From: Kribbella qitaiheensis
GTDB lineage: Bacteria; Actinomycetota; Actinomycetes; Propionibacteriales; Kribbellaceae
Assembly: GCF_014217565.1 (NCBI RefSeq)
Contig: NZ_CP043661.1
Span: 6,634,001 to 6,698,000 of the forward strand
Length of the DNA stretch: 64,000 nucleotides
Reading direction: 5' to 3'
Shown piece by piece: positions 33,841 to 41,599 of the stretch. The position numbers and the translations under genes are program-made. The notes under the pieces are model-generated. The model saw only the letters and a program-made list of their open reading frames with translations. It did no database searches and was not told where the DNA came from. The stretch's first letter is position 1. Each line of letters opens with the position of its first letter.

Positions 33841-35412
33841 ATGACGGTTGTTAGTGCGCTGGGTGTGTCTATGTGGGCCGACAAAATGGCGTTGATGCTG
33901 GGCGGCGCGAAAGTAATGGCGTTGAGCTATGCGCGGGCGAGTAAGGATCAGAAGCGCAAGAGCTATTCGGTTGACCAGCAAAGCGACATGAACAATGAGG
34001 AGATCGAGAAAAACGGGTGGACCAAACTCGGCGAGTACTCGGATAACGATGAATCGGCTTCGCGATTCAGGCGTAAGGCGGCTGGGCGGGAAGATTTCGC
34101 CGAGCTTTTGAAGGAGATCAAGACGGGTAAGGCTAATGTCTTGGTGCTTGTTGATGTTTCGCGGTCACAGCGAGATCTTGAAGTGTTCGCGATGCTGCGG
34201 AATCTGTGTTTTGAGAACGGCTGCTTCTTCTGGCTGGTCAACGGAAACCTTTATGACCTTCGGGTGACGGCGGACCGGAATTCACTGGCTAATATGGCGG
34301 TTCAGGGTGAGACGTTCTCGGATGCGGTGAGCGACGGCGTGAGCCGTGGATTGGCCAAACAGAAGAAGGACGGCCGTCCGGCGTCGCGTTGCCCGTATGG
34401 GTATGAGCGTTTCAAGGATCAGAAAACAGGCGCTTTCGACCGGCAGGTGTTTGACGTGACCGAGCGGACCGCTGTTCATACCGAAACCGGCACGGTAGAG
34501 GAATACACAACGTCCGATGTGGTGGAGAACATTTTCAGGCAGTTGCGTAAGTTGACGACTTCGGGTGCTATCGCCAGGGATCTCAACTCGCGGGGTATTC
34601 CGTCGCCGGGTGGTTTGCTGTGGTCGCGGCAGACAGTCGAGTTCATTGCGAGGAACGCGGCCTATATGGGGAAGCGGGCCAGTTACGGCACTGTGGTTTC
34701 TGATGGGCAGTGGGAAGGGATCGTGAGCCCTGCCGTATTCATGGACGTGCAGCGGATTCTTGATCGTGACGACAAAGGTCATGACAGGACCGGCAGGAAA
34801 GCGAAGGACAAGCCGGATGCTGAATGGCTGTTGTCGTATGCGGCTCGGTGTGCCGAGTGTGGCGCGTGGCTGGAAAGCAAGCACAAGTCCGCGAACAACG
34901 GTGCAGCGGTTGTTTACCGGTGCAGCAAGAAATACTGTTCGTCGGTAAACTTCGCGAAGTTCGATTCCTATGTCGAGTCGGTGCTGGTTGCTTGGCTTTC
35001 CCGTCCGGATGTTTACCAGCGGCTCATTTCACAGCGTCGGGTGAACGATGCGAGCATTAAGGCCCATGAGGACGACATTGCTTTAGCGGAACGGCAGTTG
35101 GGTGAGAACAAGGCTTTGCGGATGTCCGGCGCGATGCACCCGGATGATTTTGTGGACATGCAAAAGGATTTGCGTGACCGGATCGAGTTGGCTGAGAAAA
35201 CGATCCGGGCTGCTGCCGTCCCGGATATCATTCAGGATTTGGTCGGGCCGGACGCAGCCGAGCAATGGGCTGCTATCCCGGAAGTAGCGACCCGCCGCGA
35301 GATCATCAAAATGGTATGTGCGCCGTTGCTGCACAAGGCGAACAAGAATCCGCGTATGCCGATTGAGAAGCGTGTTTCGTTCGGCGGTTTCATGAAGGAT
35401 CTCGCCGCCTGA
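33841..35412 (+). CDS. Large serine recombinase (integrase)
   Basis: The 523-residue enzyme has the resolvase catalytic domain with YARASKDQKRKSYSVDQQ (Ser39-region nucleophile in RAS) and VDVSRSQRDLEVF, a recombinase domain (GRPASRCPYGYERF, TSGAIARDLNSRGIPSPGG), a zinc ribbon (CAECGAWLES, CSKKYC) and a coiled coil before the C-terminus. It performs site-specific integration between attP and attB. ATG 33841 is chosen because GGGAGG lies nine bases upstream; a TTG at 33832 is the alternative. The gene starts about 70 bases inside attL, the usual arrangement. No recombination directionality factor is obvious among known families; the tiny genes of the element are candidates. Confidence 0.95.
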   Translation: MTVVSALGVSMWADKMALMLGGAKVMALSYARASKDQKRKSYSVDQQSDMNNEEIEKNGWTKLGEYSDNDESASRFRRKAAGREDFAELLKEIKTGKANVLVLVDVSRSQRDLEVFAMLRNLCFENGCFFWLVNGNLYDLRVTADRNSLANMAVQGETFSDAVSDGVSRGLAKQKKDGRPASRCPYGYERFKDQKTGAFDRQVFDVTERTAVHTETGTVEEYTTSDVVENIFRQLRKLTTSGAIARDLNSRGIPSPGGLLWSRQTVEFIARNAAYMGKRASYGTVVSDGQWEGIVSPAVFMDVQRILDRDDKGHDRTGRKAKDKPDAEWLLSYAARCAECGAWLESKHKSANNGAAVVYRCSKKYCSSVNFAKFDSYVESVLVAWLSRPDVYQRLISQRRVNDASIKAHEDDIALAERQLGENKALRMSGAMHPDDFVDMQKDLRDRIELAEKTIRAAAVPDIIQDLVGPDAAEQWAAIPEVATRREIIKMVCAPLLHKANKNPRMPIEKRVSFGGFMKDLAA

Positions 35413-35426
35413 ACTATCTAAAAGCC

Positions 35427-35475
35427 GACGCCCGCTGTTCCCCCGAGATGCTGAGGGGACAGCGGGCGTCTTTGT
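35427..35475. terminator. Bidirectional terminator after the integrase gene
   Basis: GACGCCCGCTGTTCCCC and GGGGACAGCGGGCGTC (35427-35470) form a stem of about 16 bp with one bulged T and an 11-base loop. The plus strand continues TTTGTGT and the minus strand is preceded by AAAAG, so it can act on the integrase transcript and on the convergent block. Confidence 0.85.
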
Positions 35476-35478
35476 GTG

Positions 35479-35660
35479 TCAGTCGTCAATGATGCCAAGC
35501 ACGCGGGCTAGCAGGGCAGCTAAGGCATCGTCAGGCAGTGGCCATTTTGCGGCTCTCGCGATGATGTCGGGATCGGTGGGTTTGTGGGGTTTGTCTTTCC
35601 AGTAGTCTCCGAGTTCGCGCGGCGAGGTTTTCGCCGCGCGTTGTTTCTGTGTGTTCTCCT
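35479..35660 (-). CDS. Possible small CDS of the element, start unclear
   Basis: The minus frame ends at 35479 and reads TSPRELGDYWKDKPHKPTDP, then AAKWPLPDDALAALLARVLG and IIDD, a composition much more protein-like than the other frames. No ATG, GTG or TTG is found in a sensible place; AAAGGAGAA near 35660 is a ribosome-site candidate with no start codon behind it, and another frame upstream (TNAKPETSLKPRRKG after AGGAGG) may be the true N-terminus joined by a frameshift. This is a weak call. Confidence 0.35.
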
Positions 35661-35801
35661 TTCTCGCCTTTGCGGCGGGGTTTGAGGGACGTTTCCGGTT
35701 TGGCGTTGGTGATCGCCTCCTGCGGTCGGCGGTAAGGTCAGTTGCGCGTTAGTTCGCGCGAAACGTTGCCGGGTCACCCTGGTTGTGTTGCGGGCCGCGC
35801 G

Positions 35802-35891
35802 GGCTGGGCCGACGCGACCACCCCCGTCGTTGTCGGCCCAGCCATTCCGAGCCGGTTCACGGCACCGGCAATTTGGTGACTGTGTGTCACC
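35802..35891. other. Two hairpins between the translocase gene and the small CDS
   Basis: A perfect 12-bp inverted repeat (GGCTGGGCCGAC at 35802-35813 with its complement at 35832-35843) and a 6-bp one (GGTGAC/GTCACC, 35875-35891) occupy the otherwise empty 35778-35989. They could be terminators of the traB transcript or part of a transfer locus, since clt sites of TraB-type systems lie next to tra. Confidence 0.45.
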
Positions 35892-35989
35892 GGAGTGGAA
35901 GTGTCTCGGAAGTGTTCGCGCCCCGGAGCGTGTGCCTCAACGTGCGGGCGCGCGCGAGATTCGTGCACAACTGGGACACCTGCGAACAC

Positions 35990-37832
35990 TTACGTAACGT
36001 GATCCTGCGGGCGGGTGGTGGCCTTCCACCGGCCGTAGTCGGGGTTGGTCACGGTGCCGTCGGGCCTGCCCCGCCTTGAGACGCCGGTAGATCCACGGGC
36101 GGCCCTTCCCGGTGGCCGCCTGCAACACGGCCAGGGTCACCCCCTCGCGCGGGGCGTCCCGCAGCGCGGCCCAGAGCGCCATTTCCGGCCCTGAGACGCC
36201 CAAGGGTGCCCCTGTGGTCTCCCGACCCCCTGACCGGCCGTCAGAACGGCTCTCAGAGGTTCCGGCCCCGGCTGTGTCGGCAACCGACCCGGTCCGGGCA
36301 TAGGTCCGGGCCGTCGCGGTCACGTCAGCGTCGGTGATCAGGAATGCACGGCCCCTGCGCGGCGTGTCCATTCCCGGACCGGACACCAGGAATTTCCCGG
36401 CACCATCAAACCCGGTCGTGTCCCACCCCGCCGACAGTTTCCCGGCGCCCAAGATCAGGTCAACGTCTGGCCGCTCGTTCACCTTGAGACAGAACCGGAT
36501 ATTCATCTGGGACCGGATCGCGGAATTTTCTCCCATCGTTTTCTGCGTCGGCCGCTGGGTCGCGATGATCAGATTCACACACACTGCACGGCCACGCCGC
36601 GCAATCGAATCCGCATACCGTTGCCCAAGCGCGGACAGTTCCGCGTATTCATCGATGATGATATACAAAGCGGGCGCGTCGGATTTCGGATACCATTCAC
36701 GCCGGCCGCGGCCCATTAGAAATTCCGCGCGTTTCTCCAACTCATCCACGCCCGCTTTCAGCAGACGTTCGGCGGAATCATTATCGGTTGCCAATCGCAG
36801 AAGGACGCTCGACCAGGGCGCGAGTTCCATTCCTTTCTTGAGATCGATACCCCACATGACCGCATCTGAGCATTCCGCGATCCGGCCCAAGATCACATTC
36901 AGCAGACCTGATTTACCGGAGTCGGTAGCGCCGCCGATCAGGACATGCTTCCGCAAGAGCGGCACGGTAATGGGCGTGCCGTCCTCGAACAACCCGACCG
37001 TGACGGGTTGCGTGATGGACAGGTGCGGTTTCCCGGTCACCGATACCGGACGTGGTTCCCAATTTACTGGCGCGGCGTGCGGGTCGGTTTCGACCAGCCG
37101 CAGCGTGAATTGCGACGCGTCTTCCATGACCGGTTCGGCGCGGGTTCCACCAACCCGCGCGCCGAGCGCCGATTCCAGTTCCGGTAGTTGTTTCACCACA
37201 TCGGTATAGGTCTGGCCGCGCCGGAGTTTAATCCGTGCGGTCCACCCCCACCGGTCCATGATCGCCGACACCATCTTTGCGCCGGTCAGCCCGGCAGCAT
37301 CAGCAGTGTCAGGGAATTTGTCGCGGACAATCCGAACGCGGGTCAGGCGTCGCCGGTCCTCTCGCCACAACCACGGACCAGCGAAAACCCCGGCACCCAA
37401 GAGAGCGAAAGATTCCATCGGCCCAGCGGTCGCGCCGTAAATGGCCGCACAAGACAGCCATGCCGACACGTAACCGATAAAACCGCCACCCCACAGCCGT
37501 ACCCGCCACCGGGCCAGCAACGGAAACCGCTCGACCAAACGGGCCGGACGAATCGCGACAGTGGCAATTCCAGCGATACCGGCCAGTGTGGTCACTGGCC
37601 ACCAATTGGGGTGCACCGCGTGGAGCCATGCCCCCGCGATAAAGCACCCTGCCAGCCAATACAGCGGGGCCAGCTCCGCGCGGTAACGCCACAACACGCG
37701 GAACAACTCGCCCACCCAATAGGCATCACTACCGCGCCCGTAATTGACGGGGATCATGAACATTTCGTCCCGGCGGCCACGACGACCGCCGGGGCGGCCC
37801 CGGTAAGGGGCCGCGCCACGGCGACGCATCAA
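35990..37832 (-). CDS. FtsK/SpoIIIE-type DNA translocase, TraB-like (one apparent frameshift)
   Basis: TraB-type proteins are membrane-anchored hexameric ATPases that move double-stranded DNA between hyphae. The protein has two or three N-terminal membrane segments (residues ~50-160), Walker A GGATDSGKSGLLN, Walker B LYIIIDEYAEL and the FtsK arginine region RPTQKTMGENSAIRSQMN. At 36069-36072 a CCCC run shifts the frame. With one base fewer the end reads GRPDGTVTNPDYGRWKATTR and stops at 35990 (613 residues), like the winged-helix end of AICE translocases; as written it runs to 35937 with unrelated sequence. It overlaps the upstream gene by four bases. Confidence 0.9.
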
Positions 37833-38176
37833 AGCTGTTCACCTCCCCAAAAGATCAAGGGGAGAACATCGGCCAGCGGGTGAAAGACCGGGGGCGCGGC
37901 GAGGGCATCCGTGACGTAAAGCCACGGCGAGTCCAGCACCCACAACGGGGCAGGACGAGAGTCGTTCTCGACCGCTGCCAGCAACCCGGCACGGCACGCG
38001 GCTTCGAGAACGAAATAGCGGGAACGGAGACGCTTGATTTCCCGGACCAAGTCGGCAACATCAGCCGAAGAGATGACGAAAGCATCCACGCCGGTATCGG
38101 CGGGAAGGTTCAGGGGAGCCGCGCGCAAAGTCGCCTCAAATCGGGCGCGGGCTGCATCTACTTGCTCAAGAGACAT
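37829..38176 (-). CDS. Hypothetical element protein, coupled to the translocase gene
   Basis: The 115-residue product starts MSLEQVDAARARFEATLRAA (ATG 38176; an ATG at 38194 is possible) and contains VDAFVISSADVADLVREI and a C-terminal FHPLADVLPLIFWG. It looks soluble and helical. The stop overlaps the traB start by four bases (ATGA), so the two are translated together. No family is recognised. A helper of DNA transfer is a reasonable guess from position only. Confidence 0.65.
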   Translation of the reverse strand: MSLEQVDAARARFEATLRAAPLNLPADTGVDAFVISSADVADLVREIKRLRSRYFVLEAACRAGLLAAVENDSRPAPLWVLDSPWLYVTDALAAPPVFHPLADVLPLIFWGGEQL

Positions 38177-38296
38177 ACGACGTGCGGAATGCACGTTCAG
38201 AACAAATCACCGACCTTTGATAGACAACATGAACCCTGCAAAGACATAGAACTACTCCAAACGTGTTAGGACACGATAGATACTGCTGGGAGTGGC

Positions 38297-38330
38297 CGGG
38301 CCACAAACTGCCTCCCTAGACAGTGGCCCG
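38297..38330 (-). terminator. Possible stem-loop downstream of the small membrane gene
   Basis: CGGGCCAC (38297-38304) pairs with GTGGCCCG (38323-38330) around an 18-base loop. It lies between the small membrane-protein gene and the next gene of the minus-strand block, so it may attenuate transcription. Confidence 0.35.
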
Positions 38331-38364
38331 ACCGTGTCAGCTACTCAGACACCGGACACGGCAG

Positions 38365-38547
38365 TTACTTTGCGCCGAGGAACTCGGACAGGAACTGCCG
38401 GATATACGGCGCGAACTCGCTGGATGCCAGGAAGAACCCGAACAGAACACAAATCACAGCCTGAATGACCGTGAGACTCGTGTAGCGGATCAACACAAAG
38501 ACACCGACAGCAAACGTCAGCAGCAGTGACACCGAAATAATCAGTAC
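38365..38547 (-). CDS. Small membrane protein of the element (~60 residues)
   Basis: The frame ending at 38365 reads VLIISVSLLLTFAVGVFVLI, then RYTSLTVIQAVICVLFGFFL and ASSEFAPYIRQFLSEFLG, two membrane helices and an amphipathic end, which is the shape of Spd-like or related small membrane proteins found near tra genes of actinomycete elements. The start is odd: an in-frame TGA lies directly upstream, an ATG at 38551 with GAGGGGG is one base out of frame, and no canonical start exists before GTG about five codons in. Either a rare start (CTG 38544) or a frame error is involved. Confidence 0.55.
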   Translation of the reverse strand, partial: VLIISVSLLLTFAVGVFVLIRYTSLTVIQAVICVLFGFFLASSEFAPYIRQFLSEFLGAK

Positions 38548-38623
38548 TCATCACCCCCTCTCGATTCTCCTCGGATAGTGAAGAGAGAGGGCAATGTCCC
38601 CGTGGATTGCCGGTCCGTGAGAT

Positions 38624-38761
38624 TCACCGGCAACCTTTCGTCTGGCCGTTCCGCGCATAGGCGTAGCGGCGCAAACACTTCTCACAGCCAGCCCGGCCCC
38701 TATCCTTTCGCGCAAGACATGCACAACGAGTCAGGTACCGCATTTGCTGACCGAGCTTCAA
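38624..38761 (-). CDS. 45-residue Cys-rich (zinc-finger-like) element protein
   Basis: A TTG at 38761 with GGAGG seven bases upstream opens a 45-codon frame: MKLGQQMRYLTRCACLARKD followed by RGRAGCEKCLRRYAYARNGQ. Four cysteines (CxC...CxxC) and many Arg/Lys suggest a small zinc finger that binds DNA, a candidate directionality factor or transcription factor. The start overlaps the stop of a 15-codon leader frame (TTG 38805 to TGA 38758), suggesting translational coupling. Confidence 0.5.
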   Translation of the reverse strand: MKLGQQMRYLTRCACLARKDRGRAGCEKCLRRYAYARNGQTKGCR

Positions 38762-38913
38762 ACAACCACCTCCGCATGAGTGACGAATCGTTCTCTATTG
38801 CCCAACACAACCACCTCTCGAATGTATTCCCAAGCTAATTGCAACTTGTTGCAAGCCCCCTAACACACCGACGCAAATCGGGCTGTAACCGCACGATAGG
38901 CCCGCGACCGGCG

Positions 38914-38956
38914 CACGGAACACTTACCCCTCGGGGGGACGGGTAAGTGTTCCGTG
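38914..38956. other. Perfect 16-bp inverted repeat in the element (candidate origin or transfer site)
   Basis: CACGGAACACTTACCC (38914-38929) is exactly repeated in reverse at 38941-38956 around the loop CTCGGGGGGAC. No U-tract follows. It is centred in the roughly 445-base gap 38762-39206, where I see no supported gene. A protein-binding or replication/transfer site is more likely than a terminator; a plus-strand frame there has no coding character. Confidence 0.55.
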
Positions 38957-39206
38957 AGTTGCGGTCACGGGTTACGTGTAAAACTATTCATTTATTTCAG
39001 CAGTCCCCCGCTCGCGTGTGAAGTGCCATACGCAATCGAATGGGCACGAGCGAGGGACTGCCGTCTAGTGGATACGGCGGGGCGCTACATGGTTCTCTTT
39101 TCCGTTGTGAGGGGCGGAATGGTTACGCCACGCCGCGCCCCGCCGAAGCCAGGATGACCGGGCAGAAACCTTGATGCTGCCCACCGGCCAACCTGACCGG
39201 TCAGAG

Positions 39207-39563
39207 TTATTCGACGTGTCCGGCAATCAGCACCTGAACCCCGTCAGCCGTGAAAGCCTGCAACGCGACCAGCGGTGGAGAGCCCAAACCGGCGAGATGA
39301 TGCACGCCCGGCAGGATCACTACACGTTCGCCCGTACCGTGCAGTTTCTCCGCCATGCGCGCGAAAGCGTCAGGGACCGTCTCCAACTCTTCGACAAAGA
39401 TTTCGGCGATCTCCAACCCCCTCGCTCGCGCGAAAGCGATGATGCCCTGCTGGGCCTGCGCCATTTCCCGTGGCGTCATCAGCACATGCCGACGGATATA
39501 CGCCGCCACATACGGTGCCGGTTTCTGCCCAGTGCTCACGCTGTTCTCCGCAAGAATCGTCAT
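39207..39563 (-). CDS. Resolvase-fold-like protein without catalytic Ser, copy A
   Basis: The 118-residue protein reads YVAAYIRRHVLMTPREMAQA, then QQGIIAFARARGLEIAEIFV and ERVVILPGVHHLAGLG. The order YxR...Q...I..FA...G....FVE and a later hydrophobic strand follow the catalytic domain of serine resolvases, but the nucleophile Ser and the usual DxxRLxR segment are missing. It overlaps its paralog by four bases (start inside the paralog's stop). A regulatory or structural role is inferred; the homology is by eye. Confidence 0.55.
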   Translation of the reverse strand: MTILAENSVSTGQKPAPYVAAYIRRHVLMTPREMAQAQQGIIAFARARGLEIAEIFVEELETVPDAFARMAEKLHGTGERVVILPGVHHLAGLGSPPLVALQAFTADGVQVLIAGHVE

Positions 39564-39934
39564 TCACCTTCCCCGCTCGAAAGACTGCTCTTCCACTTCA
39601 GAACCGAAACCAATGGTAAAACTCTCACGTCCACATCAAGTTCTTTGAACCTGTTAACCACCGACACGGCCGGTTCACTGTCCGGGAAATAGTTCGCCTC
39701 GGGCATAAGCACGACCCTGATCCCGCGCGACTCGACCCGCTTAAGCAACGCTTCCAAAGCCACCGAAGAATCTCCCGGCTTCTCAACGAACAGGCCGACC
39801 ACCTGCACGCCGCTCTCTACAGCGAACCGGCGCATAACCCCTTGCAGCGAATACACATCAGCCTTACTCAACGGCGGCACATGCCGCAGATAGACCAACG
39901 CATACCGCTTGAGCCAGTCCCCGTAGTCATCCAT
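39560..39934 (-). CDS. Resolvase-fold-like protein without catalytic Ser, copy B
   Basis: This 124-residue paralog of the downstream gene reads YALVYLRHVPPLSKADVYSL, then QGVMRRFAVESGVQVVGLFV and RGIRVVLMPEANYFPD. It shares the same spacing of Y-x-R, Q, FA, G and FVE with copy A and with resolvase catalytic domains, and again lacks the Ser. The pair is transcribed away from the XRE-TPR regulator, which is the common arrangement for such genes in actinomycete accessory DNA. Confidence 0.55.
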   Translation of the reverse strand: MDDYGDWLKRYALVYLRHVPPLSKADVYSLQGVMRRFAVESGVQVVGLFVEKPGDSSVALEALLKRVESRGIRVVLMPEANYFPDSEPAVSVVNRFKELDVDVRVLPLVSVLKWKSSLSSGEGE

Positions 39935-39958
39935 TACGCCCGACCAGATCCCGACTGC

Positions 39959-40063
39959 CTACGCGGGCCCGAGCACAAGCCGCGCAAGAACCACCGCGAA
40001 GTCAGCCAACGCCGCAGCACCGAGAAATGCCGCGCACCAATTGGCGACAGTCTCGAAATCCAT
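39959..40063 (-). CDS. 34-residue hydrophobic peptide, first gene of the minus-strand block
   Basis: ATG 40063 has AAGGAGG 11 bases upstream, the best ribosome site of the element. The frame MDFETVANWCAAFLGAAALA followed by DFAVVLARLVLGPA is almost wholly hydrophobic, one membrane helix. It stops 25 bases before copy B of the resolvase-like genes. It could be a real membrane peptide or a leader that couples translation. Confidence 0.55.
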   Translation of the reverse strand: MDFETVANWCAAFLGAAALADFAVVLARLVLGPA

Positions 40064-40159
40064 CAGCTATCCGGCCTCCTTCCATCACGCCATCTCCCTA
40101 GGCTTCGATCGGCCTGGTTACTACCTTGCAGGGTGTTGGACACCGAATCCAAGGTCCTG

Positions 40160-40196
40160 CTGTCTCCATCGGAGCGCTGCGCTAGATTGGAGACAG
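40160..40196. promoter_or_regulatory. Candidate operator in the divergent regulatory gap
   Basis: CTGTCTCCA (40160-40168) and TGGAGACAG (40188-40196) are exact inverted 9-mers 19 bases apart, midway between the start of the minus-strand block (40063) and the XRE-TPR gene (40237). This is where an autoregulating element repressor would bind. Confidence 0.6.
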
Positions 40197-40236
40197 TTCC
40201 GACCAGCGGGACGGGCGAGGGTGAGGCGAGGCGACG

Positions 40237-41454
40237 ATGTCTGAGACAGGTGGCGTAGATCTCGGTAAGGCTCTCGCATCTGCGCGAGCCGAAGCCAATT
40301 TCTCCTTAGCCGACCTATCAGCAGCCACCTTCACCTCGCGTGGCTGGATCAATAACGTGGAGGCAGGTCGAAGGTGGCCTCAACGAGATTGGATCGAGCT
40401 AGCTGATCGTGAATTGAAGACGGATGGCGAGCTCTTATCAGTCTGGGAGCTAGCAAAATCAAAGCGAGATCGAGAAGCCGCAGTGAAGGGCCTCTTGCAA
40501 AAGTCGGAAAGAGAGTCTCGGCTACTCGCTGCCGCGCAACCAGACAATTCCGATCTAGACACCATGAATGAAGCAGTGGCCGATCTGGCAGTCGCCTACC
40601 TGTCCAATCCACCTGAACCAATGCTCAAGCAGGCCGCGTCGCTAAGGGAGGAACTAACTCGACGCGTCACGGTGGGGGGGTTCAGACCGAGTGAAATCTC
40701 AGACCTGTATCTAGCGTTATCGCGCGTTTCGGGTGTGCTTGCATATGCGGCCCTTGATCTGGGAAATACTAAAATCGCGTTTACGCATAGTGCGGCTGCT
40801 TGGAATATGGCTGATCTTGCTGGAGACAACGAACTTAGAGCTTGGACTCGCGGCACTCAGTCGCTCATCGCACGATTCGATAAGGACTACGAGCTAGGCA
40901 GGAAGTTCGTTGATGATGGCATGCGATACCAAGGCCCCGGAACTTCTGAGGTTCGGCTACTTTGCGGCGCTGCTCAGTGCGCGGCAAATCTAGGTGATAG
41001 TCACACTGCAATGACACTGCTCGCAGAAGCCGACAGAGCCCGCGAGCGTAGCACCTCGGATTCAATACAAGGACTATTTGGCTTCTCGCACGCGAAACAG
41101 GCGTACTACTCGGCGTCATCGTTGATGTGGCTTCCTGACCGCGAAGCGCTGCAGATTGCTGCAAGTAGCGCGGTGCTTGCTATCGAAACTTGGGCACATG
41201 AACCGCCCGAGCATCGTTCGCTAGATGATGAGGCGCTGGCCCAGGTCTATCTAGCGACGGCTCGACTCAAGCTCGGTGAAGTCGAGGGCGCAATGGATGT
41301 AGTGCGCACCGTTTTGCATCTTCCAGAGGAACGACGAATCTCGTGGATCGTAAATCGGATTTCTGATCTGTCGGATTTGTTGGGTGGTGATCGATTCAAA
41401 AACTCACTCCTTGCCCAGGACGCGAGAGATGAACTGCGCTCCTATCGCGTGTAG
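40237..41454 (+). CDS. XRE-type helix-turn-helix regulator with TPR-like C-terminus
   Basis: Residues 8-65 form an XRE DNA-binding domain (LGKALASARAEANFSLADLS, FTSRGWINNVEAGRRWPQ). Residues ~110-400 are helical with TPR-like character (YLALSRVSGVLAYAALDLGN, KLGEVEGAMDVVRTVLHL). Such XRE-TPR proteins are typical regulators of actinomycete elements, some peptide-controlled. Codon use is far less GC-rich than the chromosome, indicating recent acquisition. The gene ends 145 bases before attR and points outward; its likely targets are the divergent minus-strand genes through the inverted 9-mers upstream. Confidence 0.85.
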   Translation: MSETGGVDLGKALASARAEANFSLADLSAATFTSRGWINNVEAGRRWPQRDWIELADRELKTDGELLSVWELAKSKRDREAAVKGLLQKSERESRLLAAAQPDNSDLDTMNEAVADLAVAYLSNPPEPMLKQAASLREELTRRVTVGGFRPSEISDLYLALSRVSGVLAYAALDLGNTKIAFTHSAAAWNMADLAGDNELRAWTRGTQSLIARFDKDYELGRKFVDDGMRYQGPGTSEVRLLCGAAQCAANLGDSHTAMTLLAEADRARERSTSDSIQGLFGFSHAKQAYYSASSLMWLPDREALQIAASSAVLAIETWAHEPPEHRSLDDEALAQVYLATARLKLGEVEGAMDVVRTVLHLPEERRISWIVNRISDLSDLLGGDRFKNSLLAQDARDELRSYRV

Positions 41455-41596
41455 GCATGGAACGCTGGTCAGGGCCGCCATCACCGGCTAGGCCCCGGCC
41501 GCCGGGCCCTCATGCTCTCACCGGCACTGAGCGGCCTGGCGCTCCGAAACTGCCGCCTGACCTGCGAAAACGCCAAGAGTGTCCGTCTGGCAACTT

Positions 41597-41599
41597 GAC
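41597..41599. other. Right attachment junction (attR core GAC)
   Basis: The GAC at 41597-41599 is followed by TACGGTGAACGTG, which continues the ABC ATPase in the same frame as the fragment ending at 33773. The 145 bases from 41455 to 41599 hold no gene of their own. Confidence 0.75.

Larger units (their letters stand above)
33774..41599. mobile_element. 7.83-kb integrative element inserted in drrA
   Basis: The element is bounded by the GAC junctions and carries a large serine recombinase at the left end, a minus-strand block with an FtsK/TraB-like translocase and several very small genes, and an XRE-TPR regulator at the right end. Its GC content is visibly lower than the chromosome, especially from 38 to 41.4 kb. 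A double-stranded-DNA translocase without a relaxase is the hallmark of actinomycete integrative conjugative elements (AICEs). I see no replication initiator, so it may be a minimal or defective AICE, or one that does not replicate. Excision would restore the host ABC gene. Confidence 0.85.

Noticed and set aside
38578..38838. Plus-strand 86-codon frame in the element
   Set aside because: It overlaps the better supported minus-strand Cys-rich gene (ribosome site, coupling) and has no motif of its own.
32095..41599. tRNA-Ala as the attachment site of the serine-integrase element
   Set aside because: The tRNA is intact, no copy of its 3' end is seen near 41.6 kb, and the in-frame repair of drrA at 33773/41600 explains the boundaries fully.
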